Source of the DNA: Actinomycetes bacterium
Lineage (GTDB): Bacteria; Actinomycetota; Actinomycetes; Actinomycetales; Dermatophilaceae
Direction: 5' to 3'
DNA: 64,000 nt
Assembly (NCBI GenBank): GCA_023420415.1
Contig: JAEZWF010000033.1
Coordinates: 186,001-250,000 of the forward strand
Both the position numbers and the translations under genes were made by a program. The stretch's first letter is position 1. The number at the start of each line of letters is the position of its first letter. Shown in pieces: positions 16,602-24,799 of this stretch. The notes under the pieces are model-generated. The model was not told the DNA's origin, ran no database searches, and saw only the letters and a list, made by a program, of their open reading frames with translations.

Positions 16602-17612
16602 GTGAGCATCGAGGAGACGGCTGCCGCCGCTGCGCGCACGTATGCCGCGCAGCGGCCCGAGCTGGAACGGCTCACCAAGCTGTTCATCGAGTTCGTGACC
16701 GAGCTGCTCGACGACGCGGGCATCAACTACGTCAGCATCACCGGGCGCACCAAGAGCGTGGAGTCCTTCGCCGCCAAGGCCGCTCGCACGATCGTCGCCG
16801 CTGATGGCGAAACCGTTGCCATGTATGGCGATCCGCTCACCGAGATCACCGACCAGATCGGCGTGCGCGTCGTGACCTACCTGCGCGGCGACGTCACCGC
16901 GGTGGCCGAGGTGCTGTCCGACCAGTTCAGCGTCTTCGACGACCGCGACATGGGTCAGGAGACGGCCCGGCAGGGCCGGTTCGGCTACTCCAGCCGCCAC
17001 CTGCTCGTGGCACCCGACCCGCTCAAGCCGCTGCCCGCGGCATACGCCGATCTCAAGGGACGCACCGCGTCGGTGCAGCTGCGCTCGATCCTGCAGCACG
17101 CGTGGGCCGAGTTCGAGCACGACGTGCGTTACAAGGGAACGATTCCCGTCGAACAGGCGCCCGACCTCGACCGCAGGTTCACGCTCGCGGCCGGGCTGCT
17201 GGAGCTGGCCGACCGTGAGTTCACCGAGATCCGCGACCGGCTGCAGGCCAGCATGGAGGGCCAGCAGGTGCCCTCCGGGCAGGACGACCCGCGCATCAGC
17301 TCGGCCGACCTCGCGACCTTCCTCGCCGGGCAGTTCCAGGACGCCCGCTGGTCGCGCACCGACCACTACGCGTGGATCTCCGGGCTGCTGCTCGAGCTCG
17401 GCATCACCTCGCTCGACGAGCTCACCGGGCTGCTGCGCTCGATCGACCTGGCCGGCATCAACGCGCGGATGGGGTACCGGCACCCGCCGGCCGCCGTGCG
17501 CCGCCTCGACGACGCGCTGCTTGCCGTGTTCGGGCAGCGCTACATCGCGTTGCACGGCAACGAACACCGCGAGGGTGCCCTGCGCGCCCGGCTCGAGAAG
17601 CTGCGCGCCTGA
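16602..17612 (+). CDS. RelA/SpoT-domain protein (GTP pyrophosphokinase family)
   Basis: 336 residues. The central synthetase-like core is visible: the GRTKSVESFAAK helix (substrate-binding R-x-K-x-x-x-S pattern), EITDQIGVRVVTY (metal-binding D and the D-x-x-G-R motif), and LRSILQHAWAEFEHDVRYK, a RelA_SpoT hallmark. There is no HD hydrolase, TGS or ACT domain, so it resembles small alarmone synthetases with an extra C-terminal helical region. It could make (p)ppGpp from GTP and ATP, but the activity of this subfamily is unproven. The GTG start fits the first conserved helix. No operon partner; the second 57-bp palindrome follows it. Confidence 0.82.
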   Translation: MSIEETAAAAARTYAAQRPELERLTKLFIEFVTELLDDAGINYVSITGRTKSVESFAAKAARTIVAADGETVAMYGDPLTEITDQIGVRVVTYLRGDVTAVAEVLSDQFSVFDDRDMGQETARQGRFGYSSRHLLVAPDPLKPLPAAYADLKGRTASVQLRSILQHAWAEFEHDVRYKGTIPVEQAPDLDRRFTLAAGLLELADREFTEIRDRLQASMEGQQVPSGQDDPRISSADLATFLAGQFQDARWSRTDHYAWISGLLLELGITSLDELTGLLRSIDLAGINARMGYRHPPAAVRRLDDALLAVFGQRYIALHGNEHREGALRARLEKLRA

Positions 17613-17659
17613 CCACGGACCACTGACCACGTCACGGCGCCGCGGCGCCGCGCGGCGGT

Positions 17660-17716
17660 TCATGTCCCGCAACATGCCGCCGATCGCGCGTTTCCACGGC
17701 ATGTTGCGGGATGTGA
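17660..17716. repeat. 57-bp palindromic repeat, copy 2 (inverted)
   Basis: A 20-bp inverted repeat with two mismatches (17660-17679 with 17697-17716) around a 17-nt loop. Its reverse complement aligns without gaps to copy 1 at 10202-10258, differing at about five positions. It lies between the RelA/SpoT gene and the promoter of the ABC transporter, where it could end the upstream transcript. Confidence 0.85.
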
Positions 17717-17742
17717 GTGCGCGCTCAGTGGTGCGGCGGGTC

Positions 17743-17748
17743 TAGGGT
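17743..17748 (+). promoter_or_regulatory. -10 box, leaderless start of the ABC transporter
   Basis: TAGGGT followed by 6 nt and the GTG at 17755; no ribosome site is seen. Confidence 0.45.
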
Positions 17749-17754
17749 AAAGCG

Positions 17755-19260
17755 GTGAAACGGGTTGTCCTGACCGCGATCGCGGTCCTCCTCGGGCTTC
17801 TGTATGCCGTGTCGCCCGCGGTTGCGTCGGCGGCTGCACCAGCGGCGACCACGCCCCCCACCTCGCCGGCGGTGCCCACCGGATCGGCACCGGCGCCCGC
17901 ACCGACCCGAGCACCCGGCATACCGGCGACGCTGCGGGTCGGCACCGAGGGCGTCTACCCGCCGTTCAGCTACCACGACGAGAAGACCAACAAGCTCACC
18001 GGCTTCGACATCGAGTACATGGACGCGTTGGCGGCCAAGCTGGGCACCAAGGTCGAGTACGTCGAGACGCCGTGGGACGCGATGTTCGCCGCGCTGGAGT
18101 CCGACCGGTTCGACCTCGTCGCCAACCAGGTGACCTACAACGAGGAACGGGCAGCGCTCTACGACCTTTCGGAGCCCTACATCGAGACCACCGGGGTCAT
18201 CGTGGTCCGCGACGGCGACGACTCCATCAAGGGCCTCGCCGACCTCAAGGGCAAGCGCGCCGCCGAGAACCTCACGAGCAACTGGGCCGAGGTGGCCAAG
18301 AACGCGGGCGCGACCATCGTGGGCGTCGATGCCATGGCGCTCGCGATCGACAACCTGCGGCAGGGTCGGGTCGACGTCGTCGTCAACGACAAGCTCGCGA
18401 TCCAGAACTACCTCGCCACCCGCCCCGACCCGGGCGTGAAGGTGGTCGCCGAGACCGACGACACGAGCCGCTCGGTGTTCGCGGCCCGCAAGGGATCCGG
18501 CTACATGCCCTCGATCAACAAGGCGATCGGCGAGCTGCAGGCGGACGGCACGACCAAACGCATCTACGACAAGTACTTCACGCCGAAGGCGCAGGCCCCC
18601 AGCCGGTGGGACCTCGTGCGCGACAACGCCTGGCCAATGCTGCGCCAGCTCATCAAGGTCACCATCCCGCTGACCTTCATCAGCTTCGCGATCGGCCTCG
18701 TGCTGGCGCTGCTCGTCGCATTGGGGCGCATGTCGCCGAACCCGGTGCTCTCCAACCTGGCACGGTTCTACATCTCGGTGATCCGCGGGACGCCCCTGCT
18801 CGTGCAGCTGTTCATCATCTTCTACGGGCTGCCCGAGTTCGGCGTGAAGATCGACCCGTTCCCGGCCGCGGTGATCGCGTTGAGCCTCAACGTCGCCGGG
18901 TATGCCGCGGAGGTGATCCGCGCGGCCATCCAGTCCCTGCCCAAGGGGCAGTGGGAGGCGGCCGAGACGATCGGCATGAACCGGGTGACGACGTTGCGGC
19001 GCATCATCATCCCGCAGGCGGCGCGCACCGCGGTGCCGCCGCTGTCGAACACCCTGATCTCGCTGCTCAAGGACACCTCGCTCACCTCGGTGATCCTCGT
19101 CGTGGACCTGCTGCGCCAGGCCCAGATCGCGGCAGCGCCGTCGTTGCAGTTCTTCACGATGTACCTCATGGCCGCCGTCTACTACTACCTCGCCTGCCTC
19201 GTGCTGTCCTTCATCCAGTCCCGCACCGAGGTCCGGCTGAACAGGTTCGTCGCCTCATGA
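17755..19260 (+). CDS. Amino-acid ABC transporter, fused substrate-binding protein and permease
   Basis: 501 residues combining two usually separate subunits. A signal sequence/first helix (1-25) and a Pro/Ala/Thr linker (to about 58) lead into a periplasmic-binding-protein-type domain (about 58-275; LRVGTEGVYPPFSY, GFDIEYMDALA, DLVANQVTYNEER). Next is an HisM/GlnP-type permease with about five helices (SVIRGTPLLVQLFIIFYGLPE) and the ATPase-docking EAA loop in EAAETIGMNRVTTLRRI. The binding domain resembles cystine/polar-amino-acid receptors, so the complex should import a polar amino acid, perhaps cystine. The fusion keeps the receptor tethered outside the membrane. Overlaps the ATPase gene by ATGA. 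Confidence 0.92.
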   Translation: MKRVVLTAIAVLLGLLYAVSPAVASAAAPAATTPPTSPAVPTGSAPAPAPTRAPGIPATLRVGTEGVYPPFSYHDEKTNKLTGFDIEYMDALAAKLGTKVEYVETPWDAMFAALESDRFDLVANQVTYNEERAALYDLSEPYIETTGVIVVRDGDDSIKGLADLKGKRAAENLTSNWAEVAKNAGATIVGVDAMALAIDNLRQGRVDVVVNDKLAIQNYLATRPDPGVKVVAETDDTSRSVFAARKGSGYMPSINKAIGELQADGTTKRIYDKYFTPKAQAPSRWDLVRDNAWPMLRQLIKVTIPLTFISFAIGLVLALLVALGRMSPNPVLSNLARFYISVIRGTPLLVQLFIIFYGLPEFGVKIDPFPAAVIALSLNVAGYAAEVIRAAIQSLPKGQWEAAETIGMNRVTTLRRIIIPQAARTAVPPLSNTLISLLKDTSLTSVILVVDLLRQAQIAAAPSLQFFTMYLMAAVYYYLACLVLSFIQSRTEVRLNRFVAS

Positions 19261-20147
19261 CCAACCACACGCCCCGCCCCGACCACACGTCCCGCCCCGA
19301 CCCGTCGGCCCCCGACCCGTCGACCCCCGACGGCGGCTCCGTCGCACCGCCCACGGCACCACGCGGCATACCCCTCGTCGCCGTCGACCACCTCGCGAAG
19401 TCCTTTGGCGCGCACGAGGTCCTCAAGGACATCTCGTTCACCGTCGAGCCGGGCACGGTCACCTGCGTCATCGGTCCGTCGGGCTCGGGCAAGACGACGC
19501 TGCTGCGATCGCTCGATGCCCTCGAGATCCCGGACTCCGGTGTCGTGCGCATCGGCGACTGCACCGTCGACTTCGGTGACATCCACCCCGGGCCCAAGGG
19601 GCGGCTCGACCGGCGGACCCGTGAGCTGCTGGCAACGTTGCGCGCCAAGAGCGGCATGGTGTTCCAGGCCCACAACCTCTTCGCCCACAAGACGGTGCTG
19701 CAGAACCTGCTCGAGGGACCGGTCGTCGTCCAGGGCGAGCCGGTCGCTGGGGCCACCGAGCGTGCGCGCCGGCTGCTCGACGAGGTCGGGTTGTCGGCCC
19801 ACGCCGACAAGTACCCCTTCCAGCTCTCCGGCGGGCAGCAGCAGCGTGTCGGCATCGCCCGAGCCCTCGCGCTGCGCCCGCAGGTGGTGCTCTTCGACGA
19901 GCCCACGTCGGCGCTCGACCCCGAGCTCGTCGGCGAAGTGCTCGGAGTGATGAAAACCCTTGCCGCAGAAGGCTGGACGATGGTCGTCGTCACCCACGAG
20001 CTACGGTTCGCGCGCCAGGTTGCCGACCAGGTGCTGTTCATCGACGACGGCCTCGTCGTCGAGCGGGGCACCCCGGACCAGGTCATCGGCGACCCGCAGC
20101 AGGCCCGCACCAAGGCGTTCCTGCGCCGCATCATGGAGCCCATCTGA
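19257..20147 (+). CDS. Amino-acid ABC transporter ATP-binding protein
   Basis: 296 residues: Walker A GPSGSGKTT, Q-loop GMVFQAHNLF, signature LSGGQQQRVGIARAL, Walker B VVLFDEP, and the switch His in VVVTHELRFA. It belongs to the GlnQ/HisP group of polar-amino-acid importers and is the ATPase for the fused receptor/permease just upstream (ATGA overlap). An unusual N-terminal tail of about 40 residues is built from Pro/Asp/Ser/Thr repeats; translation from a later start cannot be excluded. Confidence 0.93.
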   Translation: MTNHTPRPDHTSRPDPSAPDPSTPDGGSVAPPTAPRGIPLVAVDHLAKSFGAHEVLKDISFTVEPGTVTCVIGPSGSGKTTLLRSLDALEIPDSGVVRIGDCTVDFGDIHPGPKGRLDRRTRELLATLRAKSGMVFQAHNLFAHKTVLQNLLEGPVVVQGEPVAGATERARRLLDEVGLSAHADKYPFQLSGGQQQRVGIARALALRPQVVLFDEPTSALDPELVGEVLGVMKTLAAEGWTMVVVTHELRFARQVADQVLFIDDGLVVERGTPDQVIGDPQQARTKAFLRRIMEPI

Positions 20148-20193
20148 GCCCAGTCGTGTGCCTGAGACCGGCCCATGGGTCGGGGTCAGGCAC

Positions 20194-21021
20194 TCAACCC
20201 GGGTTGCGCTCCTGGAAGCCGAGCGCAGGACCGGCGAGTATGCCGCCCTCGACCGGCAACGTGACCCCACTGACCCAGGCGGCGTCGTCGGAGGCCAGGA
20301 ACGCCACCGCCGCGGCGATGTCATCCGGCTCGCCCAAGCGACCGAGCGGGTAGAGCGGCACGAGGGCGTCGGGCTGCTGGGTGTCCCACACCCGCGTGCG
20401 GACCGTGCCGGGCGCCACGACGTTGAACCGCACCGGGCGCTGCCCTGCGCCGACCCGCGCCGCGGAGTACTCGACGGTGAGGTTCTGGGCGAGGTTGGGC
20501 AATGCGGCCTTGGCCACCGAGTAGCCGACGTTGCCGAAGGCGGCCAGCCCGTTGACCGACCCGGTCATCACCACCGCGCCGCCGTGAGCGGAGCCGAGCA
20601 GGTGGGGCAGCGCGGCTTGGACGCAGCGGATCGTCCCGCGCAGGGAGGGCCCGACCTGGCGGTCCCACGCCTCGTCGTCGAGAGCGTCGAAACCCTCGCC
20701 GCTGGCCACGCCGACGTTGGCCACCAGGACATCGAGGGCCCCGAAGGCCTCGACACAGGCCGCGACCACCTCCGCGACCTCGTCGGCGGCCGTGACGTCG
20801 CAGTGACGGGCCACCGCTCTGCCGTCACCCAACCGGCCGGCGACCTCGGTCGCGGTGTCGGCGTCGAGGTCGGCGAGCAGCACGCTGGCTCCCTCGGCGT
20901 GCAGCCGGGTGGCGATGGCCCGGCCGATGCCGTGCGCGGCACCGGTCACCAGAGCCGTGCGCCCGGCGAAGCGCGTCATGCCGGGACGGCCCGACGGCGT
21001 CGCAAACGGTGTCGTGGTCAT
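20194..21021 (-). CDS. SDR oxidoreductase
   Basis: 275 residues: TGAAHGIG cofactor loop, LVANVG (the usual NNAG is altered to NVG), Ser of MTGSVNGL and catalytic Tyr/Lys in GYSVAKAAL, and a final VSGVTLPVEGG. The ATG at 21021 is chosen for position, but the MTRFAGR start 14 codons later fits the family length equally well. No partner gene indicates the substrate. It lies downstream of the DHA2 exporter gene on the same strand but is separated by two hairpins, so it is probably transcribed on its own. Confidence 0.82.
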   Translation of the reverse strand: MTTTPFATPSGRPGMTRFAGRTALVTGAAHGIGRAIATRLHAEGASVLLADLDADTATEVAGRLGDGRAVARHCDVTAADEVAEVVAACVEAFGALDVLVANVGVASGEGFDALDDEAWDRQVGPSLRGTIRCVQAALPHLLGSAHGGAVVMTGSVNGLAAFGNVGYSVAKAALPNLAQNLTVEYSAARVGAGQRPVRFNVVAPGTVRTRVWDTQQPDALVPLYPLGRLGEPDDIAAAVAFLASDDAAWVSGVTLPVEGGILAGPALGFQERNPG

Positions 21022-21121
21022 GTCGTCAGTGTGTCGGGAAGTGGCAGTTCTGGCAGGAGTGCACGGGGGCCGGGCCTGAGTGGGTGCATTCCTGCCGCAT
21101 CCGTCACCTCTCGACAACCGG

Positions 21122-21179
21122 GGTATGCCGCGCAGCCGGCGAGGTGCCCAGGGTCGCCCGGGCGACCACGCGGCATACC
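21122..21179. terminator. Hairpin built from two inverted octamers
   Basis: An 11-bp inverted repeat (21122-21132 with 21169-21179) whose arms contain GTATGCCG and CGGCATAC, enclosing a smaller 16-nt palindrome at 21152-21167. It lies between the exporter and SDR genes. A factor-independent terminator is possible, but this is also one of two places where the octamers pair as an inverted repeat outside genes. Confidence 0.5.
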
Positions 21180-21190
21180 AGCACGCAAAC

Positions 21191-21220
21191 GGCGCCCACC
21201 CCGCGAACGGGATGGGCGCC
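21191..21220 (-). terminator. Terminator-like hairpin after the DHA2 exporter gene
   Basis: A 13-bp stem with one mismatch and a CGAA tetraloop (21191-21203 with 21208-21220), starting 28 bp after the exporter stop codon and followed on the minus strand by a short T-run. Confidence 0.65.
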
Positions 21221-21248
21221 GACTGCGTTGCGCGAGAACGCGACTCGC

Positions 21249-22877
21249 TCAGTGCATCATGACCGCGGGCGTGCCCTCGGTCTCGCCGTCGTCGAGCAGG
21301 TGCGACTCCTCACGCTTGCGCGGGAGGAAGGCCGCTGGGACGAGCGTCAGCGCGACGAGGAACGCGGCCACCCAGAAGGTGTGCGCGAATGCCTCGGCCG
21401 ACAGCTTGGCGACCTCGCTGCCGAGGGCCTGCAGGCCGGCCTGCATGTTGCCGCCGAACTTCGCGAGGAACTCGCCGACCGCCGGGAACTGCGAGACCAG
21501 GCCACCAACGGAGGACGGGTCCTTGGCCGCGGCCTGGAGCACCTCGCCACCCTGGGTGACCAGCGGACGGTCGTTGAACTGGTTGGTGAGCACGACCGAG
21601 AAGATCGCGACACCGACCGAGCTGGCGATCTGCTGGGTGATGTTGAGCAGGGTCGAGCCGCGGGCCACGTCGTGGTTCTTCAGCGTCTTCAGCGCCGAGG
21701 TCATGATCGGCATCATCGTGCCGCCCATGCCCAGACCCATGACGAACAGGACCGGGATGAGGAAGCCCCAGTGCGAGGAGTCCGCCTCGATCTGGGTGAG
21801 GGCGAACATGCCACCGGTGATGAGCAGCAGCCCGAACGGCACGATCCGGCCCACCGGGAACTTGTCGGCGAGCGCACCTGCGATGGGCATCGTCAGCATG
21901 GCGCCGACACCCTGCGGGGCGACCAGCCAGCCGGCGGACAGCGGCGTCTCACCCTGCACCTGCTGGAGGAACTGCGGAATGAGCAGCAGCCCGCCGAAGA
22001 ACGCCGCCGCGAAGATGAACATCGTGATGCTGGCGACGGTGAGGTTGCGGTTCTGGTAGAGCCGCAGGTCGAGCAGCGGGTGCGCCGGCTTGAAGCTGTA
22101 GAGGACGAACGCCACCATCAGCGCCAGACCGGCCAGGCCGGGGACGAGCACCTTCGCGTGGCCGATGCCGCCCGCCTCCGGGATGGAGGAGACGCCGTAG
22201 AGGAACGCGGCGAGGCCGGGGCTCATCATCGCCATGCCGACGAAGTCGAACGACTCGGACGGCTGCGGGTTGTCCTTCGGCAGGGCGAAGTAGGCGTAGA
22301 CCAGCGCGATCAGGCCGATGGGCAGGTTGATCAGGAAGATGTAGTGCCACGAGAAGTGGTCGATCAGCCAGCCACCGAGGATCGGACCGAAGATCGGGCC
22401 GAGCAGCATCGGCACACCGAGGATCGCCATGAGGCGACCCATGCGGGCCGGGCCGGCGGCGCGGGTCATGATCGTCATGCCGAGCGGCATGAGCATGCCG
22501 CCGCCGAGGCCCTGCAGGACGCGGAAGGCGATCAGCATCTCGATGGAGGTCGCGGCCGCACACAGCACCGAACCGGCGGTGAACAGCAGGATCGCCAGCA
22601 TGTAGAGGCGCTTGGTGCCGAACCGGTCGGCGGCCCAACCGGAGAGCGGGATGACGGTGGCGAGGGCCAGCGTGTACCCGGTGACGGTCCACGCGACGGT
22701 GGAGTAGGCAAGCGGCTCACCCCCGTCGGCGAAGGCCGTCTGGAACGTGCGGAGCGCGACGTTGACGACGGTGATGTCGAGGATGGACATGATCGCCCCG
22801 AGAACGACCACGCCGGCGACCTTGAGGACGGCGGCGTCGATCTTCTCGGGGTACTCGATCTGGGCAGGTGCAGCCAC
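21249..22877 (-). CDS. DHA2-family drug/proton antiporter (EmrB/QacA type)
   Basis: 542 residues and about 14 membrane helices, as expected for DHA2 transporters. The first helix has the conserved IMSILDITVVNVAL, motif A is GWAADRFGTKRLYML, and motif C falls in MLLGPIFGPILGGWLIDHFSW. It should export a hydrophobic compound or drug in exchange for protons. GTG start at 22877 with AGAGG about 9 nt upstream. A 30-residue hydrophilic C-terminal tail is Glu/Arg-rich. No regulator lies next to it; the 216-bp upstream region holds an octamer (23027) and a 9-bp inverted repeat (23033-23041 with 23065-23073). Confidence 0.92.
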   Translation of the reverse strand: MAAPAQIEYPEKIDAAVLKVAGVVVLGAIMSILDITVVNVALRTFQTAFADGGEPLAYSTVAWTVTGYTLALATVIPLSGWAADRFGTKRLYMLAILLFTAGSVLCAAATSIEMLIAFRVLQGLGGGMLMPLGMTIMTRAAGPARMGRLMAILGVPMLLGPIFGPILGGWLIDHFSWHYIFLINLPIGLIALVYAYFALPKDNPQPSESFDFVGMAMMSPGLAAFLYGVSSIPEAGGIGHAKVLVPGLAGLALMVAFVLYSFKPAHPLLDLRLYQNRNLTVASITMFIFAAAFFGGLLLIPQFLQQVQGETPLSAGWLVAPQGVGAMLTMPIAGALADKFPVGRIVPFGLLLITGGMFALTQIEADSSHWGFLIPVLFVMGLGMGGTMMPIMTSALKTLKNHDVARGSTLLNITQQIASSVGVAIFSVVLTNQFNDRPLVTQGGEVLQAAAKDPSSVGGLVSQFPAVGEFLAKFGGNMQAGLQALGSEVAKLSAEAFAHTFWVAAFLVALTLVPAAFLPRKREESHLLDDGETEGTPAVMMH

Positions 22878-23093
22878 AGGCGATACCTCTTGAAAGGCGA
22901 AGAATCGGATAGGGAAGAAAACCGTGGGGTCATCGCGACGCTGCGGTGCACCCGGAACAGGCCAACCAAGGCTAGCGACGGTCTATGCCCGATCTCACCA
23001 ACTTTTTCTCCGGGCGGGGAAATTCCCGGCATACCGGTCACGAATCCCCAGCAACCCGGCCAGGGTGACCGGTCGCGCCGCGCGCCCGCCGGC

Positions 23094-23573
23094 TCAGGCG
23101 GCGCCGGCGCCGGCCGCCTCGAGGACCGCGATGTCGATCTTGCCCATCTTCATGAGGGCGTCGAAGACGCGGGCGGCCCGCTCCGGGTCGTCGCTGGCGG
23201 CGATCTCGTCCCAGTTCTCGGGGACGACCTGCCAGGACAGCCCGAACCGGTCCTTGAGCCAGCCGCACGGCCCCTCCTCGCCACCGTCGGCGGTCAGCGC
23301 GGTCCAGTAGTGGTCGATCTCGTCCTGGTCCTTGCAGTCGATCGTGATCGAGATGGCCTCGTCGAAGGTGAACTGCGGTCCGCCGTTGAGCGCGACGTAC
23401 GGCACGCCGTCGAGCTCGAACGCGACGGTGAGCACGTCACCGGCGCGGTCTCCGGCGCTGCTGGGATAGCGCGTCACGGTCGTGATCTCGCTGTTGGGAA
23501 AGACCGAGGTGTAGAACTGCGCGGCGTCCTGCGCCTGGGTGTCGAACCACAGGCAGGGGTAGGTGCGGGGCAT
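23094..23573 (-). CDS. VOC family protein (PhnB/3-demethylubiquinone methyltransferase-like)
   Basis: 159 residues of the glyoxalase/VOC superfamily: CLWFDTQAQDAAQFYTSVF at the start, FELDGVPYVALNGG, and CGWLKDRFGLSWQVVP, the pattern of the PhnB-like subgroup formerly called 3-demethylubiquinone-9 3-methyltransferase. Members are metal-site dimers of unknown substrate. C-terminal KMGKIDIAVLEAA is also typical. Monocistronic, followed by no obvious terminator. Confidence 0.88.
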   Translation of the reverse strand: MPRTYPCLWFDTQAQDAAQFYTSVFPNSEITTVTRYPSSAGDRAGDVLTVAFELDGVPYVALNGGPQFTFDEAISITIDCKDQDEIDHYWTALTADGGEEGPCGWLKDRFGLSWQVVPENWDEIAASDDPERAARVFDALMKMGKIDIAVLEAAGAGAA

Positions 23574-23675
23574 GGTGACCTCCGGGGTCGGTGGGTCGGC
23601 GGGCCTGCTGCCCACCGTCTGCCTGCTCTGACCGGCACGGGAGCCAGAACTCATCGCGGTCGGTCCGCGGACCGC

Positions 23676-23681
23676 TACCGT
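23676..23681 (+). promoter_or_regulatory. -10 box, leaderless start of coiled-coil gene
   Basis: TACCGT ends 7 nt before the GTG at 23689, the same geometry as other leaderless starts in this window. Confidence 0.4.
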
Positions 23682-23688
23682 CGGGGGC

Positions 23689-24594
23689 GTGAGCGACCGC
23701 GTGCCCGATGCGCTCGGCGAGGCGATGCAGCGCCTGTATGCCGTGGAGCCCGACGAGTTCATGGCGTTGCGCAAGAGCGTGGTCGCCGAGGTGAAGGCGT
23801 CGGGGGATGCCGCCACCGCCAAGGAGATCGGGCAGCTGCGCAAGCCCAGCCTCGCGGCGTGGGCGCTCAACATCGTTGCGCGCGAACGGGTTTCGGTGGT
23901 CGAGGGCCTCGCCGACGTCGGGGAGCGGATGCGCGGCGCCCAGTCGCGCATGGACACCGCTGCCCTGACCGGGATGCGCGGCGAACGCGATGCGGCGCTG
24001 GCCGCACTGGTGGAGGCCGCCGTCGAGGTCGCCGGTGAACGCGAACGGCGGCTCAGCCCCGCCGTGCTCGACACCGTGCGGGCCACCGGCATCGCCGCGC
24101 TGGCGGACGAGAGCGCCCAGTCCGCCGTGGCCTCCGGCCAGCTGACACGGGCGCTGTCGTACTCGGGCTTCGGCGAGGTCGACCTGAGCGACGCGGTGGC
24201 GCGGACCGCCGGTGGCGCCATCCTCACCGTGATCCGTGGCTCCGGGGCTGGCGCCGACGAGAGCGACGAGAGCACGCCGCGCGCAAGCTCCGCAGGTGGC
24301 GAGGCCGATGGCGTGGCCGACGGCGAGGCCGGTGGCGACCGTGGTGACCCGGACGAGGACACCGTGGACCGCGAGGCCGAGCTGGACCGGCTGCGGGCCG
24401 CGCTGACCGCGGCGCAGGAGGCGGTGGACGCCGCCCGGGCGAAGGCCGAGGAGACCCGGGAGCGACTGGCCGTCGTCGAACGCCAGCTCGCCAAGGCCCG
24501 GGCCGCCGACGAACGCGCCCTCGAGGCGGTCACCGACGCCGTGCGGGCGCGCAAGGCCGCCGAGGCCGACCTCGCCGCGCTGGACGGTGACTGA
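23689..24594 (+). CDS. Conserved coiled-coil protein of unknown function
   Basis: 301 residues, no signal peptide or membrane helix. The N-terminal half (about 1-185) is helical with KEIGQLRKPSLAAWALN and a repeated Arg/Glu pattern; an acidic Gly/Asp/Glu-rich linker follows (about 186-225), and the last 75 residues form a coiled coil rich in Ala, Glu and Arg. This layout is seen in uncharacterised actinobacterial proteins. Nothing next to it suggests a role. Confidence 0.7.
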   Translation: MSDRVPDALGEAMQRLYAVEPDEFMALRKSVVAEVKASGDAATAKEIGQLRKPSLAAWALNIVARERVSVVEGLADVGERMRGAQSRMDTAALTGMRGERDAALAALVEAAVEVAGERERRLSPAVLDTVRATGIAALADESAQSAVASGQLTRALSYSGFGEVDLSDAVARTAGGAILTVIRGSGAGADESDESTPRASSAGGEADGVADGEAGGDRGDPDEDTVDREAELDRLRAALTAAQEAVDAARAKAEETRERLAVVERQLAKARAADERALEAVTDAVRARKAAEADLAALDGD

Positions 24595-24621
24595 CCAGCG
24601 CACACGCGGCACCGCGGCATA

Positions 24622-24646
24622 CCGCCTGCGTCCGCATGGCAGGCGG
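24622..24646 (+). terminator. Hairpin after the coiled-coil gene
   Basis: An 8-bp perfect G+C-rich stem (24622-24629 with 24639-24646) and 9-nt loop, 27 bp after the stop. It abuts an octamer copy (24615-24622). Confidence 0.5.
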
Positions 24647-24799
24647 CCATGGCCGCCACCCCCGCAGCCGCACGCAGTCCCGAGGCCGGGGCAGTGTCCA
24701 TCGACTGTCCACCCCGGACTCATGCGTTTGTCGTAAGTGGAGTCTTCAACCACTCCGTAGGGTTGGGCGCTGCAAGGCAGGGATTGCAAGGAGAGCCAC

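Noticed and set aside
14543..16726. A 727-residue open frame on the minus strand
   Set aside because: It lies opposite the clear luciferase-like monooxygenase and the beta-lactamase-like domain and has no recognisable motif.
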